Positions 17,760 to 26,180 are shown, numbered from the stretch's first letter. The stretch: DNA of 64,000 nucleotides from Alteraurantiacibacter buctensis (GCF_009827655.1 NZ_WTYV01000005.1:124001-188000); one strand, 5' to 3'. Notes: generated by a model not told the origin, from the sequence alone. Numbers and translations are program-made.

Positions 17760-17846
17760 GGAGCCGGGCGACCCGCTGCCATCTACCTGGGCTGCTGCCT
17801 TCCGGCCCTGACCCGGTGAGCAGACGCGAACGTCCACCCGACTCCC
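17760..17846 (-). ncRNA. ffs: Signal recognition particle RNA, small bacterial (4.5S) type
   Basis: The minus strand carries the highly conserved SRP domain IV core: GGGTCAGGGCCGGAAGG followed by CAGCAGCC (about 17813-17790). The arms close into a long hairpin. GGGAGTCGGGTGG at the 5' side pairs with GGTCGCCCGGCTCC at the 3' side, and six T residues (17759-17754) follow as a terminator. The RNA binds Ffh and targets membrane proteins. Position just upstream of dnaX is common in this lineage. The exact ends are estimated from the pairing. Confidence 0.92.
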
Positions 17847-17968
17847 GGAACGCGATCTAGGCCTGGCGCTGGGCGATTGCAACCCCTCGGGCGCAGGGGT
17901 ATCCCTGCATCGAGAGAGGTGTAGCAGAGGGGTCATCGCCTGCATCGCACCTGGGGGGAACCTGAACC

Positions 17969-18493
17969 ATGCGTACCATCATCACCGCCGCGCTTTCCCT
18001 GGCCCTGGCTGCCTGTGGCCAGGCCTCGCCCGATAGCCAGGACGCCGGGGAGCCCGCTGCCCTGGCCGCCGCCGGCAATGCCGCAATCGACTTCGGTGAC
18101 GATGCGAGCCGCTGGGCCAACGACAACGAGTGTGACGACAAGCGCTTCATCGACGCCGGGATGACTGCCACCCCGCTGCTGGACGAGGACATTGGCCACG
18201 ACGCCACCGATTGCCGCACCGCCTACGAGGCGGGCAACCTGCAACTGCGCCAGGCCGTGCCCGCCCGCCCGCTGTCTGCTCCGGTAGATGGAACGGTGGA
18301 CTTCGGCGACGACACCAGCCGCTGGGCCAATGACAACGAGTGTGACGACAAGCGCTTCACCGGCCCCGGCATGACCGAAACGCCGCTGCTGGACGAGGAC
18401 ATCGGCCACGATGCCACCGATTGTCGCCTCGCTTACGAAGCTGGTCGCCTGCAACTGGCGGACGGGGATGCCGGGGCTGCGCCCGCCAAATAG
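17969..18493 (+). CDS. Lipoprotein with two near-identical 53-residue acidic repeats
   Basis: 174 aa. The signal peptide ends in lipobox LAAC (Cys16), so it is a predicted lipoprotein. A short Ala/Gly linker leads to two repeats, residues 41-93 and 111-163, identical at 46 of 53 positions. Each runs from DFGDD through SRWANDNECDDKRF and LLDEDIGHDATDCR to AYEAG-LQL. Each repeat has two cysteines (a probable disulfide) and many Asp, suggesting a small disulfide-bonded, possibly cation-binding fold. I cannot name the domain. G-rich Shine-Dalgarno sequence is present ahead of the ATG. It is the only plus-strand gene between dnaX and hrpB. Confidence 0.85.
   Translation: MRTIITAALSLALAACGQASPDSQDAGEPAALAAAGNAAIDFGDDASRWANDNECDDKRFIDAGMTATPLLDEDIGHDATDCRTAYEAGNLQLRQAVPARPLSAPVDGTVDFGDDTSRWANDNECDDKRFTGPGMTETPLLDEDIGHDATDCRLAYEAGRLQLADGDAGAAPAK
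18089..18457 (+). repeat. Intragenic tandem duplication (two 159-bp units)
   Basis: Units at 18089-18247 and 18299-18457 encode the two 53-aa repeats of the lipoprotein. They are also close at the DNA level (for example the shared AACGAGTGTGACGACAAGCG), which suggests recent duplication or gene conversion. A 51-bp spacer separates them. Confidence 0.8.
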
Positions 18494-18508
18494 CCGCGCC
18501 CGCTGCCC

Positions 18509-18787
18509 TCAGCGGAAGTTGTCGGCGTAGGCCTGCAGCTTCAACCGCCGCGGCGGCACCACGTGGACCACGGCATCGATGCCGTATTTGTCGGCATAGG
18601 CCTGCGCGGCTTCCTGAGTGCCGAACTTGAGCTGCACCTGGCTCTGCGTATCGCCGCTGCCGGCCCAGCCCATCAGCGGATCGGCCTTTCTGGCCTGCGC
18701 TGGGGCGAATTCGAGGATCCACTGCTCAGCCAGAGCCTTGCCGCTCTGCATCGCGTTTTTCGGGCGTTGGAAGATGCGTGCCTGCAT
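18509..18787 (-). CDS. NADH dehydrogenase complex I accessory subunit, NDUFS4-like (ETC complex I subunit)
   Basis: 92 aa, beginning MQARIFQRPKNAMQSGKALA, with the family core WILEFAPAQARKADPLMGW, then SGDTQSQVQLKF and AQAYADKYGI. This matches the alphaproteobacterial orthologue of mitochondrial NDUFS4, a peripheral complex I subunit near the NADH-oxidising arm. Its presence supports an alphaproteobacterial host. It is not near any nuo gene in the window, which is usual for this accessory subunit. Confidence 0.9.
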   Translation of the reverse strand: MQARIFQRPKNAMQSGKALAEQWILEFAPAQARKADPLMGWAGSGDTQSQVQLKFGTQEAAQAYADKYGIDAVVHVVPPRRLKLQAYADNFR

Positions 18788-18820
18788 GGAACGAGCCTTT
18801 GCTGATTCGCGGGCCGCAAA

Positions 18821-21250
18821 TCAAGTGCGGTTGAAGGCGTTTTTCGTCTTCAGGCTGGGCTTCTCGGCCCAGGGTTCGTCCGGCCAGCGGTGCTTGGGGT
18901 AGCGGCCCTTGCCGTCCTTGGCCACGTCTTTCCAGCTTCCCTGCCAGAAGCCGGGCAGGTCACGCGTGGCCTGCATCGGCTTGCCCCCCGGGTCGGTCAG
19001 CTTCAGCAGCAGCGGCGTGGCGCCGATCATCGGATGCCGTTCCAGCCCGAACACCGCCTGCACCCGCACCTCTACGCTGGGGGCATCGTCCGCCGCGTAG
19101 TCGATGGCATGGTGCGTGCCGGCGGGACTGGCAAACTCGCGCGGGGCCAGCCGGTCGAGCTGCTGGCGTTCGTCCCAGGTCAGGCGGTTGAGGAGCGCTT
19201 CGGTCAGCGCCCCCTTAGGCAGGTCGAGATCGCGCCGCCCGGCAAGCAGCGGTGCCAGCCAGTCCCGCGCTTCCGCCGCCAGCCGATCCAGCGAAAGCGC
19301 GTCCAGCCCGGCAAACCGGGCGCGGGCCAGCAGGGTGCGGGGCAGCAGTTCCCCCAGCCGCTCCACAGCCTTTTCCAGAAGGATATCCACAAGCGCCTGC
19401 GGGTCTGGCTGCGGGTCCGGCCCGCTGGCCAGGGTGATGGCCCCCAGCCGCCGTTCAAGCCGCGCTTCCACCCGGCCCTCGCCGGCGTTCCAGCGCGCGG
19501 TGTGGCGGCGTTCGATCCGTGCGCCCAGCCATTGCTCGACCTCGGCCGGCTCCAGCGCCAGCGCGGCGGTAATGCGCGAAGCTCCGACCCGGCCCTGCGC
19601 ATCGCCGATCACCAGCCACTCCGCACGGGCAAGTGGACTGGCGGGATCAAGCACATACCCGCGCCCGCCGGCAGACAGCCAGTTCTCCCCCGAAGCATCG
19701 CGACGGCGGGCCAGATTGTCCGGCAGGGCGTGGGCCAGGAGCACACCAGGCGGGGGACAGGCCGCCCTTGCGCGCTCGGCCATGCCGCTTGCCCGCCGCG
19801 CCCATCCGGCTGCCAGCTTCCTTGCCGCGTCCGCCCGCCCCGACCGGTCGCCATCCCACCGCTGCAACCGCAAGGCCAGGTCCTCGCCCCGGCCGCCAAG
19901 TCCGCGCTCCTGCAGCAGCAGCGCCAACCGGGCCGTCTGCTCGCCCGCCCCGTGCGCTGCGCCGAACAGCAGCATGGCCGCTTGCCACGGGTCCATCGGC
20001 AGCGCAGCGATCCGGCGGCCGTGATCGGTGATCCGCCCTGCCCGGTCCAGCGCACCCAGCGCCTGCAACCGCTCATGCGCCGCCGCCATGGCCGGCCCCG
20101 GTGGCGGATCGAGCCACGGCAGGCTGGCCGCATCGTCCACCCCCCATTGCGCCAGCGCCAGGGTCAGCGGGGCAAGATCGCTGGTGAGCATTTCCGGCGG
20201 ATCGAAGGCCTCGCGCCCGGCATGGCCGCCCTCCTCCCACAGGCGATAGGCCACGCCCGGCCCCTGCCGCGCCGCGCGACCTGCGCGCTGGGCGGCGCTG
20301 GCCTGGCTGGCACACACCGTCACGAGATGGGTGGTTCCCGCCGCCACATCATAGGCGGGCCGGCGCGAGAGGCCGCTGTCCACCACCACCCTCACGCCGT
20401 CCAGCGTGATCGAGGTTTCCGCAATACTGCTGGCCAGAACCACGCGCCGCCGACCTGAAGGATCGCGCCGGATCGCCTCGCGCTGGCCTTGCGGCAGGAC
20501 CTGGCCATGCAGCGGCAATACGGGATTGTCCGGAAGGCGCTCAACCAGCCGCTCGCGCACCCGTTCGATCTCGCCCACCCCAGGAAGGAAGGCGAGGATA
20601 TCCCCCTCCTCCTCGCGCCAGGCGGTCAGGATGGCCGACGCCATGCTGTCTTCGAGTCGCTTTTCCGGGCTGGAGCCCAGCCAGCGGATTGCCAGCGGGT
20701 GGGCCTTGCCCTCGCTCTCGATCACCGGCGCGTCCCCGCCAAGCAGCGCGGCAAAGCGCGCCCCATCGATCGTGGCGCTCATCACCAGCACCCGCAGGTC
20801 ATCGCGCAGCACGCTTTGCGATTCCAGCGCCAGCGCCAGGCCCAGGTCACTGTCGAGATGCCGCTCGTGCGCCTCGTCGAACAGCACGGCGGACACGCCC
20901 GCCAGCTCCTGGTCGGCCAGGATGCGGGCGACGAAGATCGCCTCGGTCACCACCAGCAGGCGGGTGGCCTTGCTGCTCTTGCTGTCGAGGCGGGTGAGGT
21001 AGCCGACTGTCTGGCCTACCGGCTCACCCATCTGTTCCGCAATCCGCTCCGCCGCAGCCCGCGCGGCCACGCGGCGCGGGCTGAGCAGCAGGATCTGCCC
21101 GGTGCACCAGGGTTCGGCCAGCAAGGCCGGAGCAACCGCCGTGGTCTTGCCCGCACCCGGCGGGGCGATCAGCACGGCGCTGCTGCGCGCGCGCAGGGCG
21201 GCCAGCAGGTCCGGCAGGACAGCTTGGATGGGGAGAGACGCTTCAATCAT
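18821..21250 (-). CDS. hrpB: ATP-dependent helicase HrpB
   Basis: DEAH-box putative RNA helicase; role in the cell not well defined. About 809 aa from MIEASLPIQAVLPDLLAALR. Walker A is APPGAGKTT near residue 35 and the DEAH box is LFDEAHERHLDSDLGL. Helicase motif V/VI is SSIAETSITLDGVRVVVDSG, then QRAGRAARQGPG, with HrpB-type C-terminal domains after them. A slightly longer start at 21259 falls inside a dispersed palindromic repeat (21255-21342), which abuts the gene's 5' end and may supply or disturb its leader. Confidence 0.95.
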   Translation of the reverse strand: MIEASLPIQAVLPDLLAALRARSSAVLIAPPGAGKTTAVAPALLAEPWCTGQILLLSPRRVAARAAAERIAEQMGEPVGQTVGYLTRLDSKSSKATRLLVVTEAIFVARILADQELAGVSAVLFDEAHERHLDSDLGLALALESQSVLRDDLRVLVMSATIDGARFAALLGGDAPVIESEGKAHPLAIRWLGSSPEKRLEDSMASAILTAWREEEGDILAFLPGVGEIERVRERLVERLPDNPVLPLHGQVLPQGQREAIRRDPSGRRRVVLASSIAETSITLDGVRVVVDSGLSRRPAYDVAAGTTHLVTVCASQASAAQRAGRAARQGPGVAYRLWEEGGHAGREAFDPPEMLTSDLAPLTLALAQWGVDDAASLPWLDPPPGPAMAAAHERLQALGALDRAGRITDHGRRIAALPMDPWQAAMLLFGAAHGAGEQTARLALLLQERGLGGRGEDLALRLQRWDGDRSGRADAARKLAAGWARRASGMAERARAACPPPGVLLAHALPDNLARRRDASGENWLSAGGRGYVLDPASPLARAEWLVIGDAQGRVGASRITAALALEPAEVEQWLGARIERRHTARWNAGEGRVEARLERRLGAITLASGPDPQPDPQALVDILLEKAVERLGELLPRTLLARARFAGLDALSLDRLAAEARDWLAPLLAGRRDLDLPKGALTEALLNRLTWDERQQLDRLAPREFASPAGTHHAIDYAADDAPSVEVRVQAVFGLERHPMIGATPLLLKLTDPGGKPMQATRDLPGFWQGSWKDVAKDGKGRYPKHRWPDEPWAEKPSLKTKNAFNRT

Positions 21251-21254
21251 AATC

Positions 21255-21342
21255 GTCATGCTGAACTTGTTTCAGCATCCATTACTGATCCTCATCCGCC
21301 TTTGGTGCGGCGAAATGGACCCTGAAACAAGTTCAGGGTGAC
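21255..21342. repeat. Dispersed palindromic repeat, copy A (two inverted units)
   Basis: Two inverted copies of a unit of about 29 bp. The left unit starts GTCATGCTGAACTTGTTTCA at 21255. The right unit, read on the minus strand from 21342, starts GTCACCCTGAACTTGTTTCA. Each unit is itself an imperfect palindrome and ends with (A/G)TCCATT. About 30 bp separate them. It is the same kind of element as 51895-52031 and 59510-59540, consistent with a REP-like or small mobile family. Confidence 0.8.
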
Positions 21343-21363
21343 GAAGATGTCTGCGCGAGAGGC

Positions 21364-22386
21364 CTAATAGCCCCGCGTCACCGCGAACTGGGCGGCTTCC
21401 ACCATAGCGCGACGGGCTTCGCTGTCGGGGAAGATGGCCAGGGCATCGCATGCGCGCTGGGCATAGAGGCGGGCGCGCTCGCGGGTATCGGCCACGGCGT
21501 TGTGCCGATGGATGATCTCGACCGCCTGGGCCAGATCCTCGTCCGAATTGGCAAAGCCCGCCACGGCATCGCGCCAGAACTGGCGTTCCTCCTCAGTCCC
21601 GCGGGCATAGGCCAGGATCACCGGCAGGGTCATCTTGCCTTCGCGGAAATCGTCACCGGCATCCTTGCCCATCTCGGCCCGGTTGCTGTCGTAATCGATC
21701 GCATCGTCGACCAGCTGGAAGGCCACGCCCAGATAGCGGCCATAGTCGTCCAGTGCCTTTTCCTCGGCCTCGCTGCGTTCGGCCACCACGGCGGCGATGC
21801 GGCTGGCCGCGGCGAACAGGGCAGCGGTCTTGGCGCCGATGATGTGGAGGTAGCGTTCCTCGCTCGTCTCGATCCGGCGCTGGCTGACCAACTGGTCCAC
21901 CTCTCCCTGGGCGATGATCGCGCTGGCGCTGGAAAGGATCTTCAGCACCTTCAGGCTGCCGTCTTCCACCATCAGCTCGAACGCACGGCTGAACAGGAAA
22001 TCGCCCACCAGCACGGTGGCCGGGTTGCCGAAGACGATGTTGGCCGTGTCCTTGCCGCGGCGCGTCTCGCTGCCGTCCACCACGTCGTCATGCAGCAGGG
22101 TGGCGGTATGGATGAATTCCACGGCGGCGGCCAGCTTGTGGTGGCGCGTGCCCTGGTAACCCAGCACCTCGGCCCCGGCGATCGTCAGCATGGGGCGCAT
22201 CCGCTTGCCCCCGCCGGTGATCAGGTGGCCGGCGAGGGCCGGAATCAGCGGGATTTCGCTCTGCATCCGGTCAAGGATGACGGCGTTGACCGAATTCATG
22301 GCGCTGGCGGTCAATGACAGGATCGGGGCCAGCGACGGCTTGCCCTGTTCCGCACCGCGCTTGAGGGGGACCACGTTGGACGACAT
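21364..22386 (-). CDS. ispB: Polyprenyl (octa/decaprenyl) diphosphate synthase
   Basis: Trans-prenyltransferase making the ubiquinone side chain. About 340 aa from MSSNVVPLKRG. The first Asp-rich motif is LLHDDVVDGSETRRG and the second is LVDDAIDYDSN. GGGKRMRP and VGDFLFSRAFELM fit the long-chain class. Chain length (Q8-Q10) cannot be read here, though Q10 is usual for alphaproteobacteria. It is divergent from the chorismate mutase gene with a 67-nt promoter gap. An upstream ATG at 22425 would run into that promoter. Confidence 0.92.
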   Translation of the reverse strand: MSSNVVPLKRGAEQGKPSLAPILSLTASAMNSVNAVILDRMQSEIPLIPALAGHLITGGGKRMRPMLTIAGAEVLGYQGTRHHKLAAAVEFIHTATLLHDDVVDGSETRRGKDTANIVFGNPATVLVGDFLFSRAFELMVEDGSLKVLKILSSASAIIAQGEVDQLVSQRRIETSEERYLHIIGAKTAALFAAASRIAAVVAERSEAEEKALDDYGRYLGVAFQLVDDAIDYDSNRAEMGKDAGDDFREGKMTLPVILAYARGTEEERQFWRDAVAGFANSDEDLAQAVEIIHRHNAVADTRERARLYAQRACDALAIFPDSEARRAMVEAAQFAVTRGY

Positions 22387-22453
22387 TTCGCCTGTCCCCA
22401 TGAAGGGCCACGCGGGTGTTGGCAAGCGCGCAATTGGTGCTAGTCAGAGCGCG

Positions 22454-22753
22454 ATGGACACCAACCTGCAGCCCGATCCGGTCCTGGCCGGCTACCGCAA
22501 GAGCATCGACAACATCGACGCCGCGCTGATCCACATGCTGGCGGAACGCTTCCGCATCACCCAGGCGGTGGGCCAGTACAAGGCGCTTTCCAACCTGCCG
22601 CCCAGCGATCCGGGCCGCGAAGCGCGCCAGATCGAGCGGCTGCGCGCCCTGGCGATCGAGGCCGAGCTGGACCCGGAGTTCAGCGAGAAGTTCATCCGCT
22701 TCGTGATCGACGAGGTAATCCGCCATCACCAGCAGCACGCAGCCGGGGCCTGA
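22454..22753 (+). CDS. Chorismate mutase (AroQ class)
   Basis: Rearranges chorismate to prephenate for Phe/Tyr synthesis. 99 aa all-helical protein: YRKSIDNIDAALIHMLAERF, then VGQYKALSNLPPSDPGRE with the active-site Lys, and FIRFVIDEVIRHH in the last helix. This is the monofunctional AroQ type. The open frame runs upstream to 22190, but the ATG at 22454 gives the normal length and avoids overlapping the divergent ispB. The downstream gene starts 1 nt after its stop. Confidence 0.9.
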   Translation: MDTNLQPDPVLAGYRKSIDNIDAALIHMLAERFRITQAVGQYKALSNLPPSDPGREARQIERLRALAIEAELDPEFSEKFIRFVIDEVIRHHQQHAAGA

Positions 22754-22754
22754 C

Positions 22755-23192
22755 ATGACGGGCGAGGCGATGGCCAGTCAGCCGATGGAGGGCGGCTGCC
22801 TGTGCGGCGATATCCGCTATACCATCACGCCGCCGGCGCTGTTCGTCAGCCAGTGCTGCTGCCGGGATTGCCAGAAGGCCACCGGCACCGGCCACACCAC
22901 GATCATCGGCATCCACAAGAGCCAGCTGGCGATGGACGGGACGCCCGCCACCTATACCAACACCGGGGATACGGGCGGGCGGGTGACGCGGCATTTCTGC
23001 GGGCGCTGCGGCGGGCGGCTCTATACCTCGGGCGATCTGCCGGGGGATTACATCATGGTCCAGGCCGGCAGTCTCGACGATCCGGGGCAGGTCAGCCCGC
23101 AGGACGTGATCTACGTGAAGGACAAGCCACACTGGGACAAGGTGGATAACACCCTGCCCCAGTATGCCGAACTGCCTCCTCCCCCTGTATAG
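22755..23192 (+). CDS. GFA family zinc-binding protein
   Basis: 145 aa with the Cys pattern of glutathione-dependent formaldehyde-activating (GFA) family proteins: GGCLCGDIRY, SQCCCRDCQKATGTG and HFCGRCGGRLY, which bind structural and catalytic zinc. Family members are annotated as Gfa or CENP-V-like; substrates are mostly unknown and I would not infer formaldehyde metabolism from this alone. It starts one base after the chorismate mutase stop, so it is probably translationally coupled. Confidence 0.85.
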   Translation: MTGEAMASQPMEGGCLCGDIRYTITPPALFVSQCCCRDCQKATGTGHTTIIGIHKSQLAMDGTPATYTNTGDTGGRVTRHFCGRCGGRLYTSGDLPGDYIMVQAGSLDDPGQVSPQDVIYVKDKPHWDKVDNTLPQYAELPPPPV

Positions 23193-23200
23193 TACAGTGT

Positions 23201-23695
23201 TTACGGGCGGCGGGGGCGCTGCGGGCCGGTGGTGGTGACCGAACGGGTCACGCTGCCATCTTCTCGCACCGCCGATGCATCGCGGCTGCTGACCACTTCG
23301 CCCGCCTGGTTGGTGACGGCACGGCTGGCGGTATAGCCGCTGCCGGTCCGCACCCGTTCGCCGGAGATGTCATAGCTCTGCCCGCCCCTCCCGGTGGCGC
23401 TGCCGGAAAGCACCGAGCCGGATTCGGTGCGGGTGCGGGTGGTCTGGGCGGAGCGGGTGCGCCCCTGGAAATCGCTCTGCTGCACCGAGCGGGTCACGCT
23501 GCCGTCACCCCGCGTCCTTTCATAATGGCTGCTGGCCGTGGCGCCGTCGCGGCGGGTGACCTGGGTATCACGGGCAAGGTGGCCGGGCTGGCGGCTGGTG
23601 CTGGTCACACGCTCGCGCGCTTCGGCGGATGCGGTGGGGGCAAGCAGCGCCGCGCCCAGGGCAATGGCGACGAGAGCTGGAAAGGTCTTGTGCAT
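23201..23695 (-). CDS. Secreted Ser/Thr/Arg-rich hypothetical protein
   Basis: 164 aa with a clear signal peptide (MHKTFPALVAIALGAALLAP, cleavage after ASA). The mature chain is low-complexity and polar, with recurrent motifs such as GDGSVTRSV, DGSVTRSVTT, TRTRTES and ATGRGGQSYDISG suggesting a short beta-strand repeat of 20-25 residues. No family recognised. It lies 79 nt after the putative anti-sigma gene in the same direction, so it could be a target or third member of that unit. Confidence 0.65.
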   Translation of the reverse strand: MHKTFPALVAIALGAALLAPTASAEARERVTSTSRQPGHLARDTQVTRRDGATASSHYERTRGDGSVTRSVQQSDFQGRTRSAQTTRTRTESGSVLSGSATGRGGQSYDISGERVRTGSGYTASRAVTNQAGEVVSSRDASAVREDGSVTRSVTTTGPQRPRRP

Positions 23696-23774
23696 CGGCG
23701 TTCTCCTTCAGGGGGCGAGGCGCTTGGTGCGGCCTCATTCCCTTGACGCAGGAGCCCCGCGCCGCCCTTCGCGC

Positions 23775-24599
23775 CTAGGGTGCGATTTCTGTTTCCGGCG
23801 TTTGGGTCGGGGCCGGCTGGAGGGCCAAGCCGCGCCGTTCCGCCAGCCGCTGGCGCAGGGCGGAACGCTGCTCGGGAGACAGGCGCTGTGCCGGGGCCAG
23901 GCCAGCCTCCTCGCGCGCCTGGCGCAAGGTCTCGCGGGTGAGCGGCTGGCCCTCGGCAAGGGTCTGGCGTAATTCCTCGCGCAGGGCCTCGCGGCGCTCT
24001 TCCCCCTCAGCTTCGCTGCGTGCGCGGGCATCGGCCAGCCGCTGGCGCAGTGCCGCCTCCTGCTGCGCCGTGGGCACCGGCAGGCCGGCGGCGCGGCGGC
24101 GGTCGAGTTCGGCATCGATCCGCTGGTCCACCACAGCGCGTCGCTGGGCGACCCGTTCGGGACGGCGGGCATCGGCGCGGGAGAACACGGTATCCAGTTC
24201 CTCGGGCGTGTCGATCGGCCCTTCCACCACTGGCGGCAGAGTGGGGGTGGCAGGCGGCGGCGCGGCGGCTGGTGCGGCGACAGGCGCGCGCCCGGTCACT
24301 TTCTGCGCCACGTCATCGACGATCTTCTGCACCGGCTGCGGCAGCACGATGCCAACCTGCTGCAACATGCCCGTGGCCGCCGCCGCGCTCGACAGCAACA
24401 GCCCTGCACCAAGGCCAAGCGCCACCCGCCGGGCAGAACGCCAGCGGCTGGCAGGTGCACGGCGCAGCGGCGGCAGCGCAGGTGCGCGCCCCTCGGTAGC
24501 GGCCAGCACCCGGTCGGCAAACCCGCCAGACAGCGACGGCGCGCGGTCGGCATCCAGCAGCGCCTTCAGCGCGGGATCGAAGGGATCGGTCTGGCTCAT
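23775..24599 (-). CDS. Putative anti-sigma factor (single-pass membrane protein)
   Basis: 274 aa. The N-terminus DPFDPALKALLDADRAPSLSGG is cytoplasmic. One membrane helix lies near residues 58-78 (VALGLGAGLLLSSAAAATG). After a Pro/Ala linker, the outer region is a long Arg/Ala/Glu-rich helix, probably coiled coil, with repeated ALRQRLA / REALREELRQTL units. It overlaps the ECF sigma gene by 4 nt (ATGA), the classical sigma/anti-sigma arrangement. The charged periplasmic helices recall Spy/CnrX-like stress sensors, but that is only a resemblance. Confidence 0.65.
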   Translation of the reverse strand: MSQTDPFDPALKALLDADRAPSLSGGFADRVLAATEGRAPALPPLRRAPASRWRSARRVALGLGAGLLLSSAAAATGMLQQVGIVLPQPVQKIVDDVAQKVTGRAPVAAPAAAPPPATPTLPPVVEGPIDTPEELDTVFSRADARRPERVAQRRAVVDQRIDAELDRRRAAGLPVPTAQQEAALRQRLADARARSEAEGEERREALREELRQTLAEGQPLTRETLRQAREEAGLAPAQRLSPEQRSALRQRLAERRGLALQPAPTQTPETEIAP

Positions 24600-25192
24600 C
24601 GCCCGTCTCCTGCGGCGGTAAACGCAGCCTTCAGCGCCGCACGGGCGCGGAACAGCAGCGATTCGAACGCCTTCACCTGCATGTCGAGCGCCGCTGCGCT
24701 TTCCGCATTGGACAGCTCCTCGTAATAGGTCAGCACGATGGCGGCACGCTGCCGGTCAGGCAGGGCGGCGATCAACGCACGGGCACGGGTGGCCTGCTGG
24801 TTCGCCTCCAGCATGGCGTCGGCCAGCGGAGCCTCGTCGGCCCGCTCTGGCACCTCCCCGCCTGCAATCCTCTGACCGCGCCGCAGCCGGTCGATCGCCA
24901 AGTTGATCGCGATCCGTCGCAACCAGGCGGCCACGCTCTGCCGCCCCTCGGTCCAGCGCGGGGCATGGTCCCACAGCCGCAGCAACGCCTCCTGGGCAAT
25001 GTCCTCGGCTTCGTGCGCATCCCCCGTCATGCGCCAGGCCACGCGGTGCAGCGTGGCGGCGTGCCGCTCCACCAGTTGGCGGAATGCGGCGGCATCGCGC
25101 GCGGCCACGCGGGCCAGCAGGGCAGCCTCGCCCACTTCCATCGCGGGAGAGGCGAAGTCGCTGACTGACTGGACCGCCGGCATGGCTGGCAA
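24596..25192 (-). CDS. ECF-type RNA polymerase sigma factor
   Basis: About 198 aa with both sigma domains. Region 2 is AFRQLVERHAATLHRVAWRM and AEDIAQEALLRLWDHAPRW. Region 4 is LIAALPDRQRAAIVLTYYEE, LSNAESAAALDMQVKAFESL and LFRARAALK. That is sigma-70 group IV organisation. The start is TTG at 25192 with GAGGG 5 nt ahead; an ATG at 25183 is the alternative. It is coupled to the next gene, a likely anti-sigma. A loose A/T-rich stretch upstream could be its promoter, but I see no clear autoregulatory motif. Confidence 0.9.
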   Translation of the reverse strand: MPAMPAVQSVSDFASPAMEVGEAALLARVAARDAAAFRQLVERHAATLHRVAWRMTGDAHEAEDIAQEALLRLWDHAPRWTEGRQSVAAWLRRIAINLAIDRLRRGQRIAGGEVPERADEAPLADAMLEANQQATRARALIAALPDRQRAAIVLTYYEELSNAESAAALDMQVKAFESLLFRARAALKAAFTAAGDGR

Positions 25193-25292
25193 GCATTCCC
25201 TCGCTTGTGAAACAGGGCCTGTTTGCCCCTATCACGCAGCAGCTTGCAAAACCCTTCGCCAGCAGGCCCACATTCTTTCGGGCGAGGCATGT

Positions 25293-25327
25293 AAAAAGGG
25301 CAGGAGCGGATAACCGCCCCTGCCCTT
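25293..25327 (-). terminator. Rho-independent terminator of the outer-membrane protein gene
   Basis: AAGGGCAGG (25296-25304) and CCTGCCCTT (25319-25327) form a perfect stem. An inner GCGG/CCGC pairing extends it, and on the minus strand it is followed by TTTTT. It lies 25 nt after the stop codon at 25353. Confidence 0.85.
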
Positions 25328-25352
25328 CGCGTCCGTCAAACGGCAGACGGGA

Positions 25353-26180
25353 TCAGAACCGGAAGTTGGCCACCGCGCGCAGGCTGTGCCACGAGAAGTC
25401 CTTCTCGTAAGGGTGCATGGTCACGCCGCCGGCCAGCACGAACGGATTGGTGGCCCCGGCCGTGCCCTGGCCCACGGTCACCGAATAGCGGCCGTTGCTG
25501 ATGTCGTTGTAAAGGTATTCCACGCCCAGCGAGAGGCCTTCACTGATGCGGTATTCCGCACCGCCACCGGCCTGGAAGCCTTCCGACCAGCCCTTGGGGT
25601 TGTTCTGGGTGAAGGTGTTGGCAGTGTTGGTGCTTTCGAAGCGGTTATCCATCTTGGCGTGCAGCCAACCACCGGTGAAGTAGACCAGCCCGCGATCGAG
25701 TCCCCAGCCCAGGCGGCCACGAATGGCGGCGGTGTAATCGATATCGCGCGTGAAGGTGTAGCTGGCCGGCGTGGTGCTGAAGGCGGTCACCCGATCCTTG
25801 ATTTCGGTGATCCCGGCTTCGCCCACCAGGCCCACGATCATGCGGTCGCCAACGGGAATGTCATAGCCCAGGCGCGCCGAATAGCTGAACTCGTTGTCAT
25901 CGCCATCGCAGCCGGTGCCCGGCGCGGTGCTGGTGGGAGAGCCGCCGCAGAAGCCCGGCGAGAAGGCATTGGCCCCGGTGCTGGTGACCACAGTGTCGCC
26001 ATAGGTGCCGTTGTTGCCGTTGTCGAAATCGACGGTGTCGATACTGTCATCGTTGAGGATGTCATAGCCACCGGAGACGCCTACGTAGAAGCCGCCCCAC
26101 CCGTTAGTGTCCTGGGCCAGGGCCGGCGTCGCGGTGCCAGCGGCCAGTACGGCCAGCGAGAGTGCCAAAGTCTTACGCAT
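25353..26180 (-). CDS. Outer-membrane beta-barrel protein (OmpA/Opa-like, porin family)
   Basis: 275 aa from MRKTLALSLAVLAAG with a signal peptide ending ALAQ. The mature chain alternates short Gly/aromatic strands (GGFYVGVSGGYDIL, FSYSARLGYDIP, IVGLVGEAG, AIRGRLGWGLDRGLVYFTGG) and ends in a strand with C-terminal Phe (AVANFRF), the classic outer-membrane insertion signal. This fits the OMP_b-brl group. The open frame runs to 26261, but 26180 has AGAAGGA ahead and starts the signal peptide. A strong terminator follows, so it is a single-gene transcript. Confidence 0.9.
   Translation of the reverse strand: MRKTLALSLAVLAAGTATPALAQDTNGWGGFYVGVSGGYDILNDDSIDTVDFDNGNNGTYGDTVVTSTGANAFSPGFCGGSPTSTAPGTGCDGDDNEFSYSARLGYDIPVGDRMIVGLVGEAGITEIKDRVTAFSTTPASYTFTRDIDYTAAIRGRLGWGLDRGLVYFTGGWLHAKMDNRFESTNTANTFTQNNPKGWSEGFQAGGGAEYRISEGLSLGVEYLYNDISNGRYSVTVGQGTAGATNPFVLAGGVTMHPYEKDFSWHSLRAVANFRF

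Noticed and set aside
18089-18457. The repeated block as a CRISPR-like array
   Set aside because: Only two units, 159 bp each, in frame within one coding sequence; no short regular spacers.
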